Origin: Alphaproteobacteria bacterium
GTDB taxonomy: Bacteria > Pseudomonadota > Alphaproteobacteria > Oceanibaculales > Oceanibaculaceae
Assembly: GCA_018823745.1 (NCBI GenBank)
Contig: JAHJHR010000004.1
Span: 1-64,000, forward strand
Length of the DNA stretch: 64,000 bases
Reading direction: 5' to 3'
Part shown: piece by piece, positions 42,703-52,309 of the stretch
Layout of the letters: every line of letters begins with the position of its first letter
Position numbering within the stretch: the stretch's first letter is position 1
Notes under the pieces: model-generated
Seen by the model: only the letters and a program-made list of their open reading frames with translations
What the model was told of the DNA's origin: nothing
The model's database searches: none
Program-made: the position numbers and the translations under genes

Positions 42703-44906
42703 CTTCAATTACTGGCGATGCGCCGGAGAAATCCGGCGCCGCTTTTCAGAATCAGTTGAGTTGGGCGATCCGGCTTGTTTGGCGTGAAAAACTGATCATC
42801 GCTGGGATCGTTCTCCTGGCCGCCACCGCTACCCTGGCATATCTCGGAAAAGCAACCCGGCTGTACACGGCGCAAGCTGCCGTCGTGATCGACGCGGTAG
42901 AGCCTTCGGACAGCCTTACGGAACGGGAGAGCGCGCGCTACCGCCTCACCGAGGCGAACATCCAGACCGAGAGCGAGGTCATTTCCTCAACGGTGCTTGC
43001 GCGGCGCGTTATCGAACGTCTGAACCTGGATCAGGATCCGGAATTCAATCTCTCGCTGCGTCAGGAACCCTCTGCTCTGGGGCAGGTAATTGGGTATGTG
43101 CATCCGCGCGCATGGTTTCCCGGCTGGGAAGCTGGCGAGGGCAATGCCGGGCAGGATGAGCGCCTGAAGCAGCAGATGCAGGAAACCCGCATTGTCCGCC
43201 GCTTCATGAGCAAGCTGAGCGTCCGGTCCATTCGCCGTTCTTTCGTCGTCACGATCCAGTTCACCTCGGAAAACCGGGAGAAAGCTGCGCGTATCGCGAA
43301 TGCGGTGGCCGATCTCTATGTGCTGGAACGCCTGGAGGCAAGCCTCGAACAGACCCGTCGCACTTCCGCCTGGTTGGGTGAAAGATTGCAGCAGCTGAGG
43401 GGCGAGGTACAGGCTGCCGAGCAGGCGGTGGAGATTTTTCGGGCCGAGGAAGGGCTGGGGCGCATTAATGAGCGCTCGATGACAGTCTCGGACCAGCAAC
43501 TGACCGAGCTGAATTCCCGTCTGATTCTGGCCCGTACCGAACTGGCGCAGAAACGCGCGCGCCTGTCCCAGGTGCAGGCATTGCAGCGCGGACGAGGGGT
43601 GGATACCGCCACCGATGTCCTCCAGTCGCCCCTGATCCAGCGGCTGCGCGAGCAGCAGGTGACCTTGCAGCGCGAATTGTCCGAAGCGGTAAAGACCTAT
43701 GGCGACCGCCATCCGCGGCTCATCGCCATCCGGGCGGATCTCCAGGAATTCGAAATTAAAATGCGCCAGGAGGTCAATAAGATCGCGACCTCGCTGGAGA
43801 ATGAAGTAGTGGTTGCGCAGACCGGCGTGCGCACCCTGGAGGGTGAACTTTCAGGGACGCGCCAGCGCACCGACGTGGCGCGGGGCGCTGAAGTTCAACT
43901 GCGCCAGCTGCAGCGGGAAGCCGAATCCAGTCGTCTGCTCTACGAGGCGTTCCTGGGGCGCTACAAGCGTGATGCCGAGCAGGAGAGGCTGCAGCAATCG
44001 AATGCCCGGGTCGTTTCCCCGGCCGAAGTGCCGATCGGCAAATCCTCGCCGGCCAGCATGCAAATTATGATGCTCGCGCTGGTGGTTTCCTTCCTCGGCG
44101 GCGTTGCGCTTGTCTTCCTTCTGGATGCCCTGGACGGCAAGATTCGCTCCTCGGACGAGGCGGAGCATGTGACGGCGCTGCCCACCTTCGCCATGATCCC
44201 GCGCGTTTCCGGCAAGGCCCCGCAGGACGCGCTGCTGGCGGACCCGCGCTCGCGCTTTGCCGATGGGCTGCGCAGTCTTCGCAACGCCCTGCTCGTTGGC
44301 GGACGGCGTGAGGACCGCCAGGTCGTCGTCATCACCTCGTCTGTTCCAGAGGAGGGCAAGAGCGTCCTGTCGCTCTCGCTGGCCCGGCTGCTGGCGCAAA
44401 GCGGGGAGAAGGTGCTGCTGATCGATGCCGATCTGCACAGGCCGCGGCAGCAGACGATGACCGGGGCTGTCTCGGCGGCCGGGCTGATCGAGGTTCTGCG
44501 CGGCGAGCAGCAGCTTGATCAGGTCATCGCGAAAGACCCGAAGACGGAGTTGATGGTGCTGCCTGCCGGTAACACCAGGCAGGTGGGGGAGCATGTGCTC
44601 AACATGCCCGATGTCATCAGCCGGCTTCGCGGTGAGTATGACCGCATCATCATCGATGCGCCGCCGGTGCTGGCGATTGCCGATACCCAGCTGCTGGCGC
44701 AGGCGGCCGACGCGGTTCTGTATGTAATCCGCTGGGGGTCGGTCTCCCGTGAATCGGTCCGCAACGGCGTGAAGATCCTGCGGGAAGCGAAGGCGCCGTT
44801 GATCGGTGCTGCGATTACCCTGGTGAATACGCGCCGGCATCTGCGCTATGGCTATGCCGATTACGGCGCGCAATATGAGCGCTACCGTGCCTATTACACG
44901 AAGTAA
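42699..44906 (+). CDS. Wzc-type polysaccharide tyrosine autokinase / chain-length regulator
   Basis: A 735-residue inner-membrane protein. A Wzz-like N-terminus has a membrane helix at about 28-48, a coiled-coil periplasmic region follows, and a second membrane helix lies near residue 450. The cytosolic BY-kinase domain has Walker A SSVPEEGKSVLSLSLA, Walker A' LLIDADLHRPRQ, Walker B IIIDAPPVLAIAD and a C-terminal tyrosine cluster (about eight Tyr in the last 25 residues). It drives export and polymer length control. The start is GTG 42699, overlapping the barrel gene by 4 bp. Confidence 0.93.
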   Translation: MTSITGDAPEKSGAAFQNQLSWAIRLVWREKLIIAGIVLLAATATLAYLGKATRLYTAQAAVVIDAVEPSDSLTERESARYRLTEANIQTESEVISSTVLARRVIERLNLDQDPEFNLSLRQEPSALGQVIGYVHPRAWFPGWEAGEGNAGQDERLKQQMQETRIVRRFMSKLSVRSIRRSFVVTIQFTSENREKAARIANAVADLYVLERLEASLEQTRRTSAWLGERLQQLRGEVQAAEQAVEIFRAEEGLGRINERSMTVSDQQLTELNSRLILARTELAQKRARLSQVQALQRGRGVDTATDVLQSPLIQRLREQQVTLQRELSEAVKTYGDRHPRLIAIRADLQEFEIKMRQEVNKIATSLENEVVVAQTGVRTLEGELSGTRQRTDVARGAEVQLRQLQREAESSRLLYEAFLGRYKRDAEQERLQQSNARVVSPAEVPIGKSSPASMQIMMLALVVSFLGGVALVFLLDALDGKIRSSDEAEHVTALPTFAMIPRVSGKAPQDALLADPRSRFADGLRSLRNALLVGGRREDRQVVVITSSVPEEGKSVLSLSLARLLAQSGEKVLLIDADLHRPRQQTMTGAVSAAGLIEVLRGEQQLDQVIAKDPKTELMVLPAGNTRQVGEHVLNMPDVISRLRGEYDRIIIDAPPVLAIADTQLLAQAADAVLYVIRWGSVSRESVRNGVKILREAKAPLIGAAITLVNTRRHLRYGYADYGAQYERYRAYYTK

Positions 44907-45585
44907 GCGTATCAGGCTGGGACGTTATGCTCCCTGGGTGGGAGCGGCAGTGGCGGTGGCGATATTGTCGCTGGCTGTACCACGCCTGCTGGGGGCCGCG
45001 ACAGGACACCAGGCGGCCGGCACATTGTGGTCATTGCGGGCCGGAGCGGTGCTGGAGCCGGCAGTCTTGAGCCAGGCCGCGCAGCGTCTCGACAGGGCAT
45101 CACGCTTCAGCGGCGACCCGAAGGGATGGCTGGATGCCGGCTATCTATCTCTACAGGGGCAGGCACAGAGCGGGGAGCCTGACGCGGGCCAGTCTCTGGC
45201 AGAGGCACGGCGTTTGACGGCTCAAGGGCTGGCTGGCATGCCCGGTCATGCCAGCGGGTGGTCGCGTCTGGCCTATCTCCGGGCGGAGGCGGGAGACTAC
45301 CCGTCAGCGGCGCAGGCGGTGCGGCTTTCCATGCTTGCAGGCCGGGTGCCGCCAGGTCTGATCGGGGATCGTGTCCGCCTCGGATTGGGGCTGCTGCCAT
45401 GGCTCGACGCAGAAGGCCTGACGCTTCTGTCGAGCGATGTGCGCAACAGCTGGATACTCGATACAAGGCATATTTCTCAGGCAGTTCAGACACAGGCTCA
45501 GGCTGACTTTATCGCTCGTGCCCTTGAGGGGCTGACGGAAGAGGATAAGCGTCAGTTCCTGCGGGTTCGGGGCTTAGTGAAGTAA
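44875..45585 (+). CDS. EPS-locus membrane-anchored helical-repeat protein of unknown function
   Basis: A 236-residue protein. Residues about 17-38 form a membrane anchor (VGAAVAVAILSLAVPRLLGAA). The rest is alanine-rich helical repeat with TPR-like elements (GWSRLAYLRAEAGDYPSAAQAV). It overlaps the kinase gene by 32 bp in another frame, so it belongs to the EPS operon. The start at ATG 44875 fits the overlap; ATG 44848 is also in frame. No catalytic motif. Confidence 0.65.
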   Translation: MSATVPITRSKRIRLGRYAPWVGAAVAVAILSLAVPRLLGAATGHQAAGTLWSLRAGAVLEPAVLSQAAQRLDRASRFSGDPKGWLDAGYLSLQGQAQSGEPDAGQSLAEARRLTAQGLAGMPGHASGWSRLAYLRAEAGDYPSAAQAVRLSMLAGRVPPGLIGDRVRLGLGLLPWLDAEGLTLLSSDVRNSWILDTRHISQAVQTQAQADFIARALEGLTEEDKRQFLRVRGLVK

Positions 45586-45663
45586 AACCCTGCCTTGTTC
45601 TCTTATAATCAATACTGTAATAAGACAGAAGTTGAGTGATTGGAACTGGCTGGGGTGGTTGTT

Positions 45664-46326
45664 ATGTTCGTTTCTGCGGCATACTCACCCAAATCCAGTA
45701 AAAATAAGTATAGGGCCAGAAGGGTCAGTATTTTCAGCGGGATTGTTTCCGACATCGTTGCCAGGAACGGCTCGTGTAAAATAATCGATATCGGTGGGAC
45801 TTATTCCTACTGGGAGGCATTCGGATCGGAAATAGACTGGTCTCGCGTCTCCTTGACGATCCTGAATCTGGAGTAATTGACGGAAGCTGAGGCAGGTCAT
45901 GCCAGCTTCATTGTTGGCGATGCCAGGGACATGCATCAATTCAATCAAGGGGCGTTCGATATCGCCCATTCGAATTCCGTGATTGAGCATGTTGGTCTCT
46001 GGGAATCCATGCAGGCCATGGCCGATGAGGTGCGCAGGGTTGCTCCCGCCTATTTTATCCAGACACCTTCCTTCTGGTTTCCGCTGGAAATACATACCCG
46101 CTTTCCCTTCTTCCAGTTCCTGCCGGAACCGTTCCGCCTCTGGCTTCTGATGAACCGTGACCTCGGCTACATGAAGCAGGCTGCGGATATAGGCGAGGCG
46201 ACCAGGCTGCTCCAGGAAACCTTCCTGTTGAACAAGTCGCAAATCCAGCACCTTTTCCCCGACGCAAGCATCCATACCGAACGCGCGCTGGGCTTGCCCA
46301 AATCCTATATCGCAATCAAACGATAG
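45664..46326 (+). pseudogene. SAM methyltransferase interrupted by a nonsense codon
   Basis: A methyltransferase frame reads from ATG 45664 (KIIDIGGTYSYWEAFG, motif I) through LTILNLE, meets an in-frame TAA at 45874-45876, and continues with FIVGDARDMHQF, FDIAHSNSVIEHVG and a normal C-terminus ending PKSYIAIKR. Both halves are in the same frame and make one class I fold of about 220 residues. A restart at the TTG right after the stop would lack the SAM loop. Its last codons form the right copy of the 43-bp repeat. Confidence 0.8.
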
Positions 46327-46337
46327 GCATGTCGGGT
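46295..46337 (+). repeat. 43-bp direct repeat, right copy
   Basis: Identical to 8611-8653 in the same orientation. It spans the last codons and stop of the broken methyltransferase gene plus 11 bp beyond, and marks the right edge of the EPS material. Bases 46338-46544 beyond it hold no gene I recognise and are notably A/T-richer than the surroundings. Confidence 0.9.
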
Positions 46338-46544
46338 AAGCTTAATTGCGTCTGGTTATGCTCCTAAATGGAACTTCGCTACACGCCGTCTTGGCTTAGC
46401 GCATTCAACAGACTGAGTGGTACAGCATTTGTACTTTAATAACTCTCGGTGGATTCACGCCCTCGCAACCAAATTCTTTAAATAATTACAATGCGTTAGA
46501 ACCTTTTCGGTGAGCTTTTCCATGTGACGCAACCGCTGTCACAT

Positions 46545-46986
46545 GGAACACGCGCAAACCGAAGCGGCGGCATGATCGGGCTGGGCGGCTCCGGCGGCAC
46601 CTCGATCATCGCCCCGGCCTTGCGCGCCCTGCCCATCGGCGTGCCGAAGCTGATGGTCTCCACTTTGGCCGCCGGCGATGTCGGGCCGTTCGTCGGGGTG
46701 CATGACATCGCCATGATGTATCCCGTCACCGATATTGCAGGGCTGAACCGCCTGTCGCGGGTGATCCTGGCCAATGCCGCCCATGCCCTGGCCGGTATGA
46801 TGATTCACCCGGTGCCGCAATCGACAGATAGCCGCCCGGCGCTGGGGTTCAGCATGTTCGGCGTCACCAGGCCCTGCATCCAGCAACTGACGGCGCGTCT
46901 GTCAGGCGATCCGGGTGCCGCATCACATCAATGATGCCGGTTTCGTTGAGGTTGTTGAGCAGCATGTGCGCGCCCTGATGAGGTAG
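46545..46986 (+). pseudogene. UPF0261 / Tm-1-like ATP-binding protein fragment
   Basis: The frame encodes the family core [47 protein letters not shown] and [11 protein letters not shown], then loses register. The last 20 or so codons follow in another frame ([16 protein letters not shown]) to TAG 46984-46986. Intact proteins are about 400 residues. Both the N-terminal third and an internal segment are missing, so it is a relic at the edge of the accessory region. Confidence 0.8.
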
Positions 46987-47060
46987 GCGACCGTGTCCAT
47001 CCAAGCCTTGCCGCAGTCGGCGCCCAGGGAACAGGCCGGTTGCTACAGCACCGGCATGAG

Positions 47061-48392
47061 TTACGTCGCGCTGCCTGCACTCCTCGTTTGGACGAAATAG
47101 AGCGCAATTATACCTGCGAGCAGGCTCCCGGCGAGCGCGGGCGCTTGCCAGTTTCCGCCCGTCAGTCTGACAATGATCAGCACCAGGCAAATTGCCGTTC
47201 CAAGCGCCGGGACCCAGCGCGGGACCTCAAATTTGCCTTTTGCCTCCCCTGGCCGCCCCTGGAGGAGAAACAGAGCGCTATTCACTATGGCGAACACGAC
47301 CAGCAGCATCAGGACCGTTGCCGACGCTAGTTCGGCAATGCTGCCGAAGAACGCCAGCGGGACAAGAATGAGTAGAAGAGCGAGCGTCGCCAGATAGGGT
47401 GTCCGGGTTCGGACGCCAATCTTACCAAGCGTTGCAGGCAGCAGCCCCTGCCGGGCCATGCCGTAGATCATGCGCGAACTGGTGACGTAGTTGACCAGGG
47501 CCGTATTGGCGACAGCAAACAGGGTGATGCCGGCGAACACCGCAACGGGAATTGCAGGAGCTGCTCTGCGCATGACTTCGGTCAGTGGCCCTGGCGCGGC
47601 TGCAAGCTCCTGCCATGGGACGACTGAAACGGAGCTGATTGCCACGGCGACATAGATCGACGCGCCCACGACCATCGCGGTGATCAACGCAATCGGAATT
47701 GTGCGCTGCGGATCACGACATTCCTCGGCGACGTTGAGGATGTCCTCAAAACCGATGAACGCGAAGAATGTCAGAACCGCTCCCTGAAAGACCAGTACCA
47801 GCAGAACATCGTTGCTGCCTATATCGGGCGTCGCCAAGAGATCGACCGAGCCCCAGTAAGGAATTCCGACGGCGATCACCAGCAGCAGACCCGCCGCTTC
47901 AATCAGCGTGCAGGCGACATTGACCCACATCGCCTCCCTGATACCGCGCAGGACCAGCCCCGTCAGAATAAGCAGGAAACCGATCGCGATTGCCCAACTC
48001 GGCATCACGACAATTCCCATGATCGACGCAAGGTTGACGGCAAACACCTGCGACTGCGTCGCCACCGAGGTCAGCCCGGACGCTACGACGGCGAGGCCAA
48101 CGACGAAACTCAGGAGCGGCATTCCGAAGGCGCGCTCGGTGACAAAGGCCGCGCCTCCGGCGCGGGGGTAGCGCGACCCGAGCGAGGCATAGGACAGCGC
48201 GGTCAGGAGCGCTGCCACCATTGCGACAAGGAAGGCCAGCCAGACTGTGTTTCCCGCCAACCCTGCCGCCTGACCAATCAGCCCATAGATGCCGGAGCCA
48301 AGCATGCTGCCCAGGCCGTATAGCGTAAGCTGAAAGGGACCGATCGACCGCCGCAGCTTGCCTTCGGGAGCAGGGCCGAGAATGTCCTTCAT
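47061..48392 (-). CDS. APC-family amino acid permease
   Basis: A 443-residue transporter with 12 predicted membrane helices. The first helix has the APC unwound motif LYGLGSMLGSGIYGLIG, and GFEDILNVAEECRDPQRTIP matches the loop after helix 6. It probably takes up an amino acid or amine with protons. ATG 48392 was chosen to start right before the conserved region; an in-frame extension to 48494 exists. No clear ribosome-binding site. The 228 bp between 48393 and 48620 hold nothing else I recognise. Confidence 0.88.
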   Translation of the reverse strand: MKDILGPAPEGKLRRSIGPFQLTLYGLGSMLGSGIYGLIGQAAGLAGNTVWLAFLVAMVAALLTALSYASLGSRYPRAGGAAFVTERAFGMPLLSFVVGLAVVASGLTSVATQSQVFAVNLASIMGIVVMPSWAIAIGFLLILTGLVLRGIREAMWVNVACTLIEAAGLLLVIAVGIPYWGSVDLLATPDIGSNDVLLVLVFQGAVLTFFAFIGFEDILNVAEECRDPQRTIPIALITAMVVGASIYVAVAISSVSVVPWQELAAAPGPLTEVMRRAAPAIPVAVFAGITLFAVANTALVNYVTSSRMIYGMARQGLLPATLGKIGVRTRTPYLATLALLLILVPLAFFGSIAELASATVLMLLVVFAIVNSALFLLQGRPGEAKGKFEVPRWVPALGTAICLVLIIVRLTGGNWQAPALAGSLLAGIIALYFVQTRSAGSAT

Positions 48393-48620
48393 CGACGCAG
48401 GCGCCTGCTGGGCAACATTATCGCCATCAGGCAGCGGCTCATCACTCTCGCTCCCTCTGTTTGGACACGACCTGGAGGTTACGCCCCGCGCCACTTTGGA
48501 TATTACCGGTGGTGCCCGAATACAAGTCCATCAGGAACGCCCTGTTCACCTGCGGGTTCCCTCATGCTCCTTCGGCCCAGTTGACCTCAACGAGCTATCA
48601 CCGCTTCATCTGCGATGCCG

Positions 48621-50810
48621 TCAGGATACGTCCACGCCGAACGGCATCTGCCTCGGAGTGGTGCCGGTCAGGAGCCTCAGGGCATTTGCCACAGCCGCGC
48701 CGGTCATCGGGACGCCGATCTCGCCCGCGCCGCTCGGTGCCGCGCCGGACTCGACGATCCGGACCTCGATCTCCGGGATATCGCTAATGCGGATCGGCTC
48801 GTAATCGTAGAAATTGCTCTGGTCGATGATGCCGTCCGTGAAGCTTGCCCGCTCGCGCATCAGGGAGGAGAGCCCGAACAGGATGCCGCCTTCGACCTGC
48901 GCCCGGAGATTATCCGGGTGCACGGCGAAGCCCGGATCGACTGCCGCCCAGAAACGATGCACGCGGAACCGGCCATCCTCGACTGATACTTCCGCCACAC
49001 CGGCGCCTCGGGTTGCCTTGTAGCCCGCGAAGGAGAGGCCATGGGCACGCCCCTGCGGTGCCTGTCCGAAGCCGGACATGGCGACCACGGCGTCGAGGAC
49101 CGCGAGACCGCGCGGGCTGTTGCGCAGCAGGTTTCGGCGGAATGTCACCTGATCGGCGCCGGCCTGTTCCGCAAGCTCGTCGATGAAACATTCGCGGGCA
49201 AAGCAGTTCGGGGCCCAGCCGATACCGCGCCATGCCGACACGCGGCACCGGCGTGGGGTGATCACATGCTCCGCGCGGAAGTGCGGGATCGCATAGTCGG
49301 TGCTCTCGGTCCCTTCCATGACCAGAAGGTCGCGCCCGGTCTCCGGGTTCCAGCGGGTCGGAAAGGCGAATTGCATGATCGACGGCGAGGCAACCCTGTG
49401 GCTCATCGCTGTGACCTCGCCATCCGCATCCAGTGTCGCCTCCAGCCGATGCACCGTGGCAGGCCGCAACCAGCCATTCTTCACATCATCCTCGCGTGTC
49501 CACATCAGCTTTACCGGCCGGCCGGCCGCGCGCGAGAGCAGCAGCGCATCGCGCAGCAGGTCACGGGCGAAGACGGTACGGCGGCCAAAGGCACCGCCCA
49601 TCTGCATGGCGTGAAAGCGGATGCGGTCGGGCGTCGTCCCCAATACGCCAGCGGCGACTCCGATGGAGATCGTCTGGCTTTGCGTCCCCAGCCAGACTTC
49701 CGCGCCCTTGCCATCCTCGTCGACGGACGCGACAGCGTTCAGCGGCTCCATCTGCGCATGGTAGAGATGGGTGGTGCTGTAGGTCGCGGCATGTTTCCGC
49801 GTGCCCTGCGCCAGCGCCGTTGCCGCATCGCCGCGGCTCTCCCACGCGAAGGCGGGGAGGGAGGCGTCATCAACCGCCCGGGAAAGCTCCTCCAGTTCCT
49901 GCTCGCTGCCATATTTGCGGAACGCGGAGCCCTCGCTCCAGGTGACGTCGAGAAGGTCGCGCGCCGCGAGCGCCGTCTCCCAGCGTTCCGCCAGCACGGC
50001 CACGCTGTTGGCGAGCGTGACCACCTGCACCACGCCGGGCAGGTCGCGTGCCGACCGGTCTGAGACAGCAACCGGGCTTTCCCCCTCGACCGGCGCCAGG
50101 AGCTGCGCGGCATAGAGCATGCCGGGCAGCCTGACATCGATTGAGTAGAGGGCGGCACCCCTTGTCTTGCCGGGAATGTCGAGCCGGCCCGGGTCGGAGC
50201 CGATGATGCGCCAGTCTGCCCGCGGCTTCAGGTCAGCATCGGTGATCGCAGGGATGTCGGTGACGATTTCCGGCAGCGCTACCACATCGCCATAAGCCAT
50301 CCTCTTGCCGGATGCGGCATTCACCAGCACGCCTGCTTCTGTCGTGACCTGCGCAGGGGAGACGCCCCAATGGGCGGCCGCGCTATGGATCAGAATCCGG
50401 CGTGCCGTTGCCCCGGCACGCCGCAAATGGTCGAAATAGCCTTCGAGCGAGGAACTGCCCGCCGAGAATAGAATCCCGCCGAAGCCGGGGTTTCCGAAGA
50501 TTCCATCCGGGTCCATGCTGACCTGCTCGACCTTAACTGTGGCCCAGTAGGCATCCAGCTCCTCGGCGACGATCATTGGCAGCGAGGTATTGACGCCCTG
50601 TCCCATTTCGGCGGCACCGAAGCGGATGAGGATCGACCCATCGCGGTTGATCACGACCCAGCCATTGATATCCCGGAGGCCTGCCGTGGCCGGCTCTGCA
50701 CCCGCCGACCGGACGACGGAAACGCCGCCGCCCGCCAGCAGCGCAAAGGCGAGGGAGCCGCTGCCGACGAGGAAGCTGCGGCGCGTGGGTTTCATGTCTT
50801 GCAGGATCAT
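48621..50810 (-). CDS. molybdopterin-binding subunit of a xanthine dehydrogenase-family oxidoreductase (IorB-like)
   Basis: A 729-residue large subunit with a Tat signal (TRRSFLVGSGSLAFALLAGG) and the membrane/periplasmic IorB-type architecture: FGAAEMGQGVNTSLPMIVAEELD, LDIPGKTRGAALYSIDVRLPGMLYA, and AFGRRTVFARDLLRDALLLSRAAGRPVKLMWTREDD. Isoquinoline 1-oxidoreductase-like enzymes hydroxylate aldehydes or N-heterocycles. GGAGG 8 bp upstream fixes ATG 50810, 3 bp after the stop of the iron-sulfur subunit gene. Substrate unknown. Confidence 0.9.
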   Translation of the reverse strand: MILQDMKPTRRSFLVGSGSLAFALLAGGGVSVVRSAGAEPATAGLRDINGWVVINRDGSILIRFGAAEMGQGVNTSLPMIVAEELDAYWATVKVEQVSMDPDGIFGNPGFGGILFSAGSSSLEGYFDHLRRAGATARRILIHSAAAHWGVSPAQVTTEAGVLVNAASGKRMAYGDVVALPEIVTDIPAITDADLKPRADWRIIGSDPGRLDIPGKTRGAALYSIDVRLPGMLYAAQLLAPVEGESPVAVSDRSARDLPGVVQVVTLANSVAVLAERWETALAARDLLDVTWSEGSAFRKYGSEQELEELSRAVDDASLPAFAWESRGDAATALAQGTRKHAATYSTTHLYHAQMEPLNAVASVDEDGKGAEVWLGTQSQTISIGVAAGVLGTTPDRIRFHAMQMGGAFGRRTVFARDLLRDALLLSRAAGRPVKLMWTREDDVKNGWLRPATVHRLEATLDADGEVTAMSHRVASPSIMQFAFPTRWNPETGRDLLVMEGTESTDYAIPHFRAEHVITPRRCRVSAWRGIGWAPNCFARECFIDELAEQAGADQVTFRRNLLRNSPRGLAVLDAVVAMSGFGQAPQGRAHGLSFAGYKATRGAGVAEVSVEDGRFRVHRFWAAVDPGFAVHPDNLRAQVEGGILFGLSSLMRERASFTDGIIDQSNFYDYEPIRISDIPEIEVRIVESGAAPSGAGEIGVPMTGAAVANALRLLTGTTPRQMPFGVDVS

Positions 50811-50813
50811 GGC

Positions 50814-51266
50814 TCAGGCCTCCTCAGCCGCGCGTTCAATGGCCCGGACGATGCGCGCATAGGTGCCGCACCGGCAGAGATTCGCGGACATCTCATCGAG
50901 GATGTCCTGTCGGTTCGGCTGGGGATTGCGCGCGAGCAGTGCGGCAGCGCGCATGATCTGCCCCGACTGGCAGTAGCCGCATTGCGGAACCTGCTCTGCG
51001 ATCCAGGCGCGCTGCACGGGGTGGTCGCCCTGTTTCGACAGCCCCTCGATGGTGACCACGCGGCCATCGGCCACATCGCCCACCAGGGTCTGGCAGGCGA
51101 AGAACGCCTCGCCGTCGATATGCACCGTACAGGCGCCGCACAGCCCGGCACCGCAGCCAAAGCGTGTGCCGACGAGTCCGAGATGTTCCCGCAGGACCCA
51201 CAGAAGCGGTGTGGACGGATCGGTGTCCACTTCGACGAGTTTGTTGTTGATGCTCAGGCTGATCAT
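50814..51266 (-). CDS. (2Fe-2S) subunit of the same oxidoreductase (IorA-like)
   Basis: A 150-residue protein with the plant-type cluster in [17 protein letters not shown] and FFAC, and the second cluster in [10 protein letters not shown] and LCRCGTY. It passes electrons from the Mo site to an external acceptor. There is no FAD subunit, which fits the isoquinoline oxidoreductase group. It is first in a two-gene operon and divergent from a LysR gene, probably its regulator. Confidence 0.92.
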   Translation of the reverse strand: MISLSINNKLVEVDTDPSTPLLWVLREHLGLVGTRFGCGAGLCGACTVHIDGEAFFACQTLVGDVADGRVVTIEGLSKQGDHPVQRAWIAEQVPQCGYCQSGQIMRAAALLARNPQPNRQDILDEMSANLCRCGTYARIVRAIERAAEEA

Positions 51267-51399
51267 GTCGGCGTCATCCTTCCAGCGGAAATTGCTCGGG
51301 TTCAGGCTCTCCGCCTCACTATTGCCGAAAGTATCGAAAACTTTAATTTGTCTTTCATAACGTATTTGATAAACAGGGCTAATCTATCAGGAGGCAAAG

Positions 51400-52290
51400 A
51401 TGCGGTATGTTGATCTGGAGGCCTTCCTGGCGGTGGCGCGGACTCGCAGCTTCCGGCGGGCAGCCCAGGAGCGCGGCGTGACAGGGCCGGCGCTCAGCCA
51501 CTCCGTGCGAAACCTGGAAGAAGAGCTGGGGCTGCGCCTGCTGAACCGCACGACGCGCAGTGTCTCGCCGACCGAGGCCGGCGAATTGCTGGTGTCGCTG
51601 CTGGAGCCTGCTTTCGAAGATGTTCAGTCAGCCATTGCGCAGGTCAAAAGCCTGAGCGGCCAGCCATCCGGCGTGGTGCGGGTCAGCGTGCCGGCGCCGG
51701 CACTGGAGCATCTCATCATGCCCCAGGTGCCCACCTTCCTGGCGACTTATCCCCGGATATCGCTGGAGCTGATCTCGGATGCGCGGGTCATCGACATCGT
51801 CGCGGAGGGCTTTGATGCCGGCGTCCGGCTGGGGCTCGAAATGGCGAACGATATGATTGCCATGCCGCTCGGAAAGCCGCAAATCTACGATGTCGTCGCC
51901 AGCCCGGACTATCTGGCGCGGCACGGGCGGCCGGAGGCCCCGGCGGATCTCGCCCGGCACGACTGCATCCGGATTCGCTTCCCCAGCGGCGTTATTTTCT
52001 CCTGGCGGTTCGATGTGGACGGCGAAGAATTCGTGATGACGCCGGAAGGCCGGCTGATCCTCAATGACGCCCGGCACGTGGTATCAGTCGCGATTGCGGG
52101 CGCCGGCATTGCGCGCCTGGCGACGGAGTATACGGAGCCGCATGTCCGGGCGGGCAGTCTGGTCCGGCTGCTGGAGGGCTACGCCCCGAATCTGCCCGCC
52201 TGGCACATCTACTATCCGAGCCGCCGCTATGTGCCGCCGGCCCTGCGTGCGTTCCTCGACTTCTACCGGGACGCCCTTGCAAGAAAATAA
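51400..52290 (+). CDS. LysR-family transcriptional regulator 1
   Basis: A 296-residue regulator. The N-terminal helix-turn-helix spans about 3-62 (FLAVARTRSFRRAAQERGVTGPALSHSVRNLEEELG) and a LysR substrate domain follows. AGGAGG precedes the ATG. It is divergent from the iorAB-like operon with 133 bp between, which include an A/T-rich patch and likely LysR boxes. It most plausibly controls that operon. Confidence 0.9.
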   Translation: MRYVDLEAFLAVARTRSFRRAAQERGVTGPALSHSVRNLEEELGLRLLNRTTRSVSPTEAGELLVSLLEPAFEDVQSAIAQVKSLSGQPSGVVRVSVPAPALEHLIMPQVPTFLATYPRISLELISDARVIDIVAEGFDAGVRLGLEMANDMIAMPLGKPQIYDVVASPDYLARHGRPEAPADLARHDCIRIRFPSGVIFSWRFDVDGEEFVMTPEGRLILNDARHVVSVAIAGAGIARLATEYTEPHVRAGSLVRLLEGYAPNLPAWHIYYPSRRYVPPALRAFLDFYRDALARK

Positions 52291-52309
52291 GGGCGACATG
52301 GAGAGAGCT

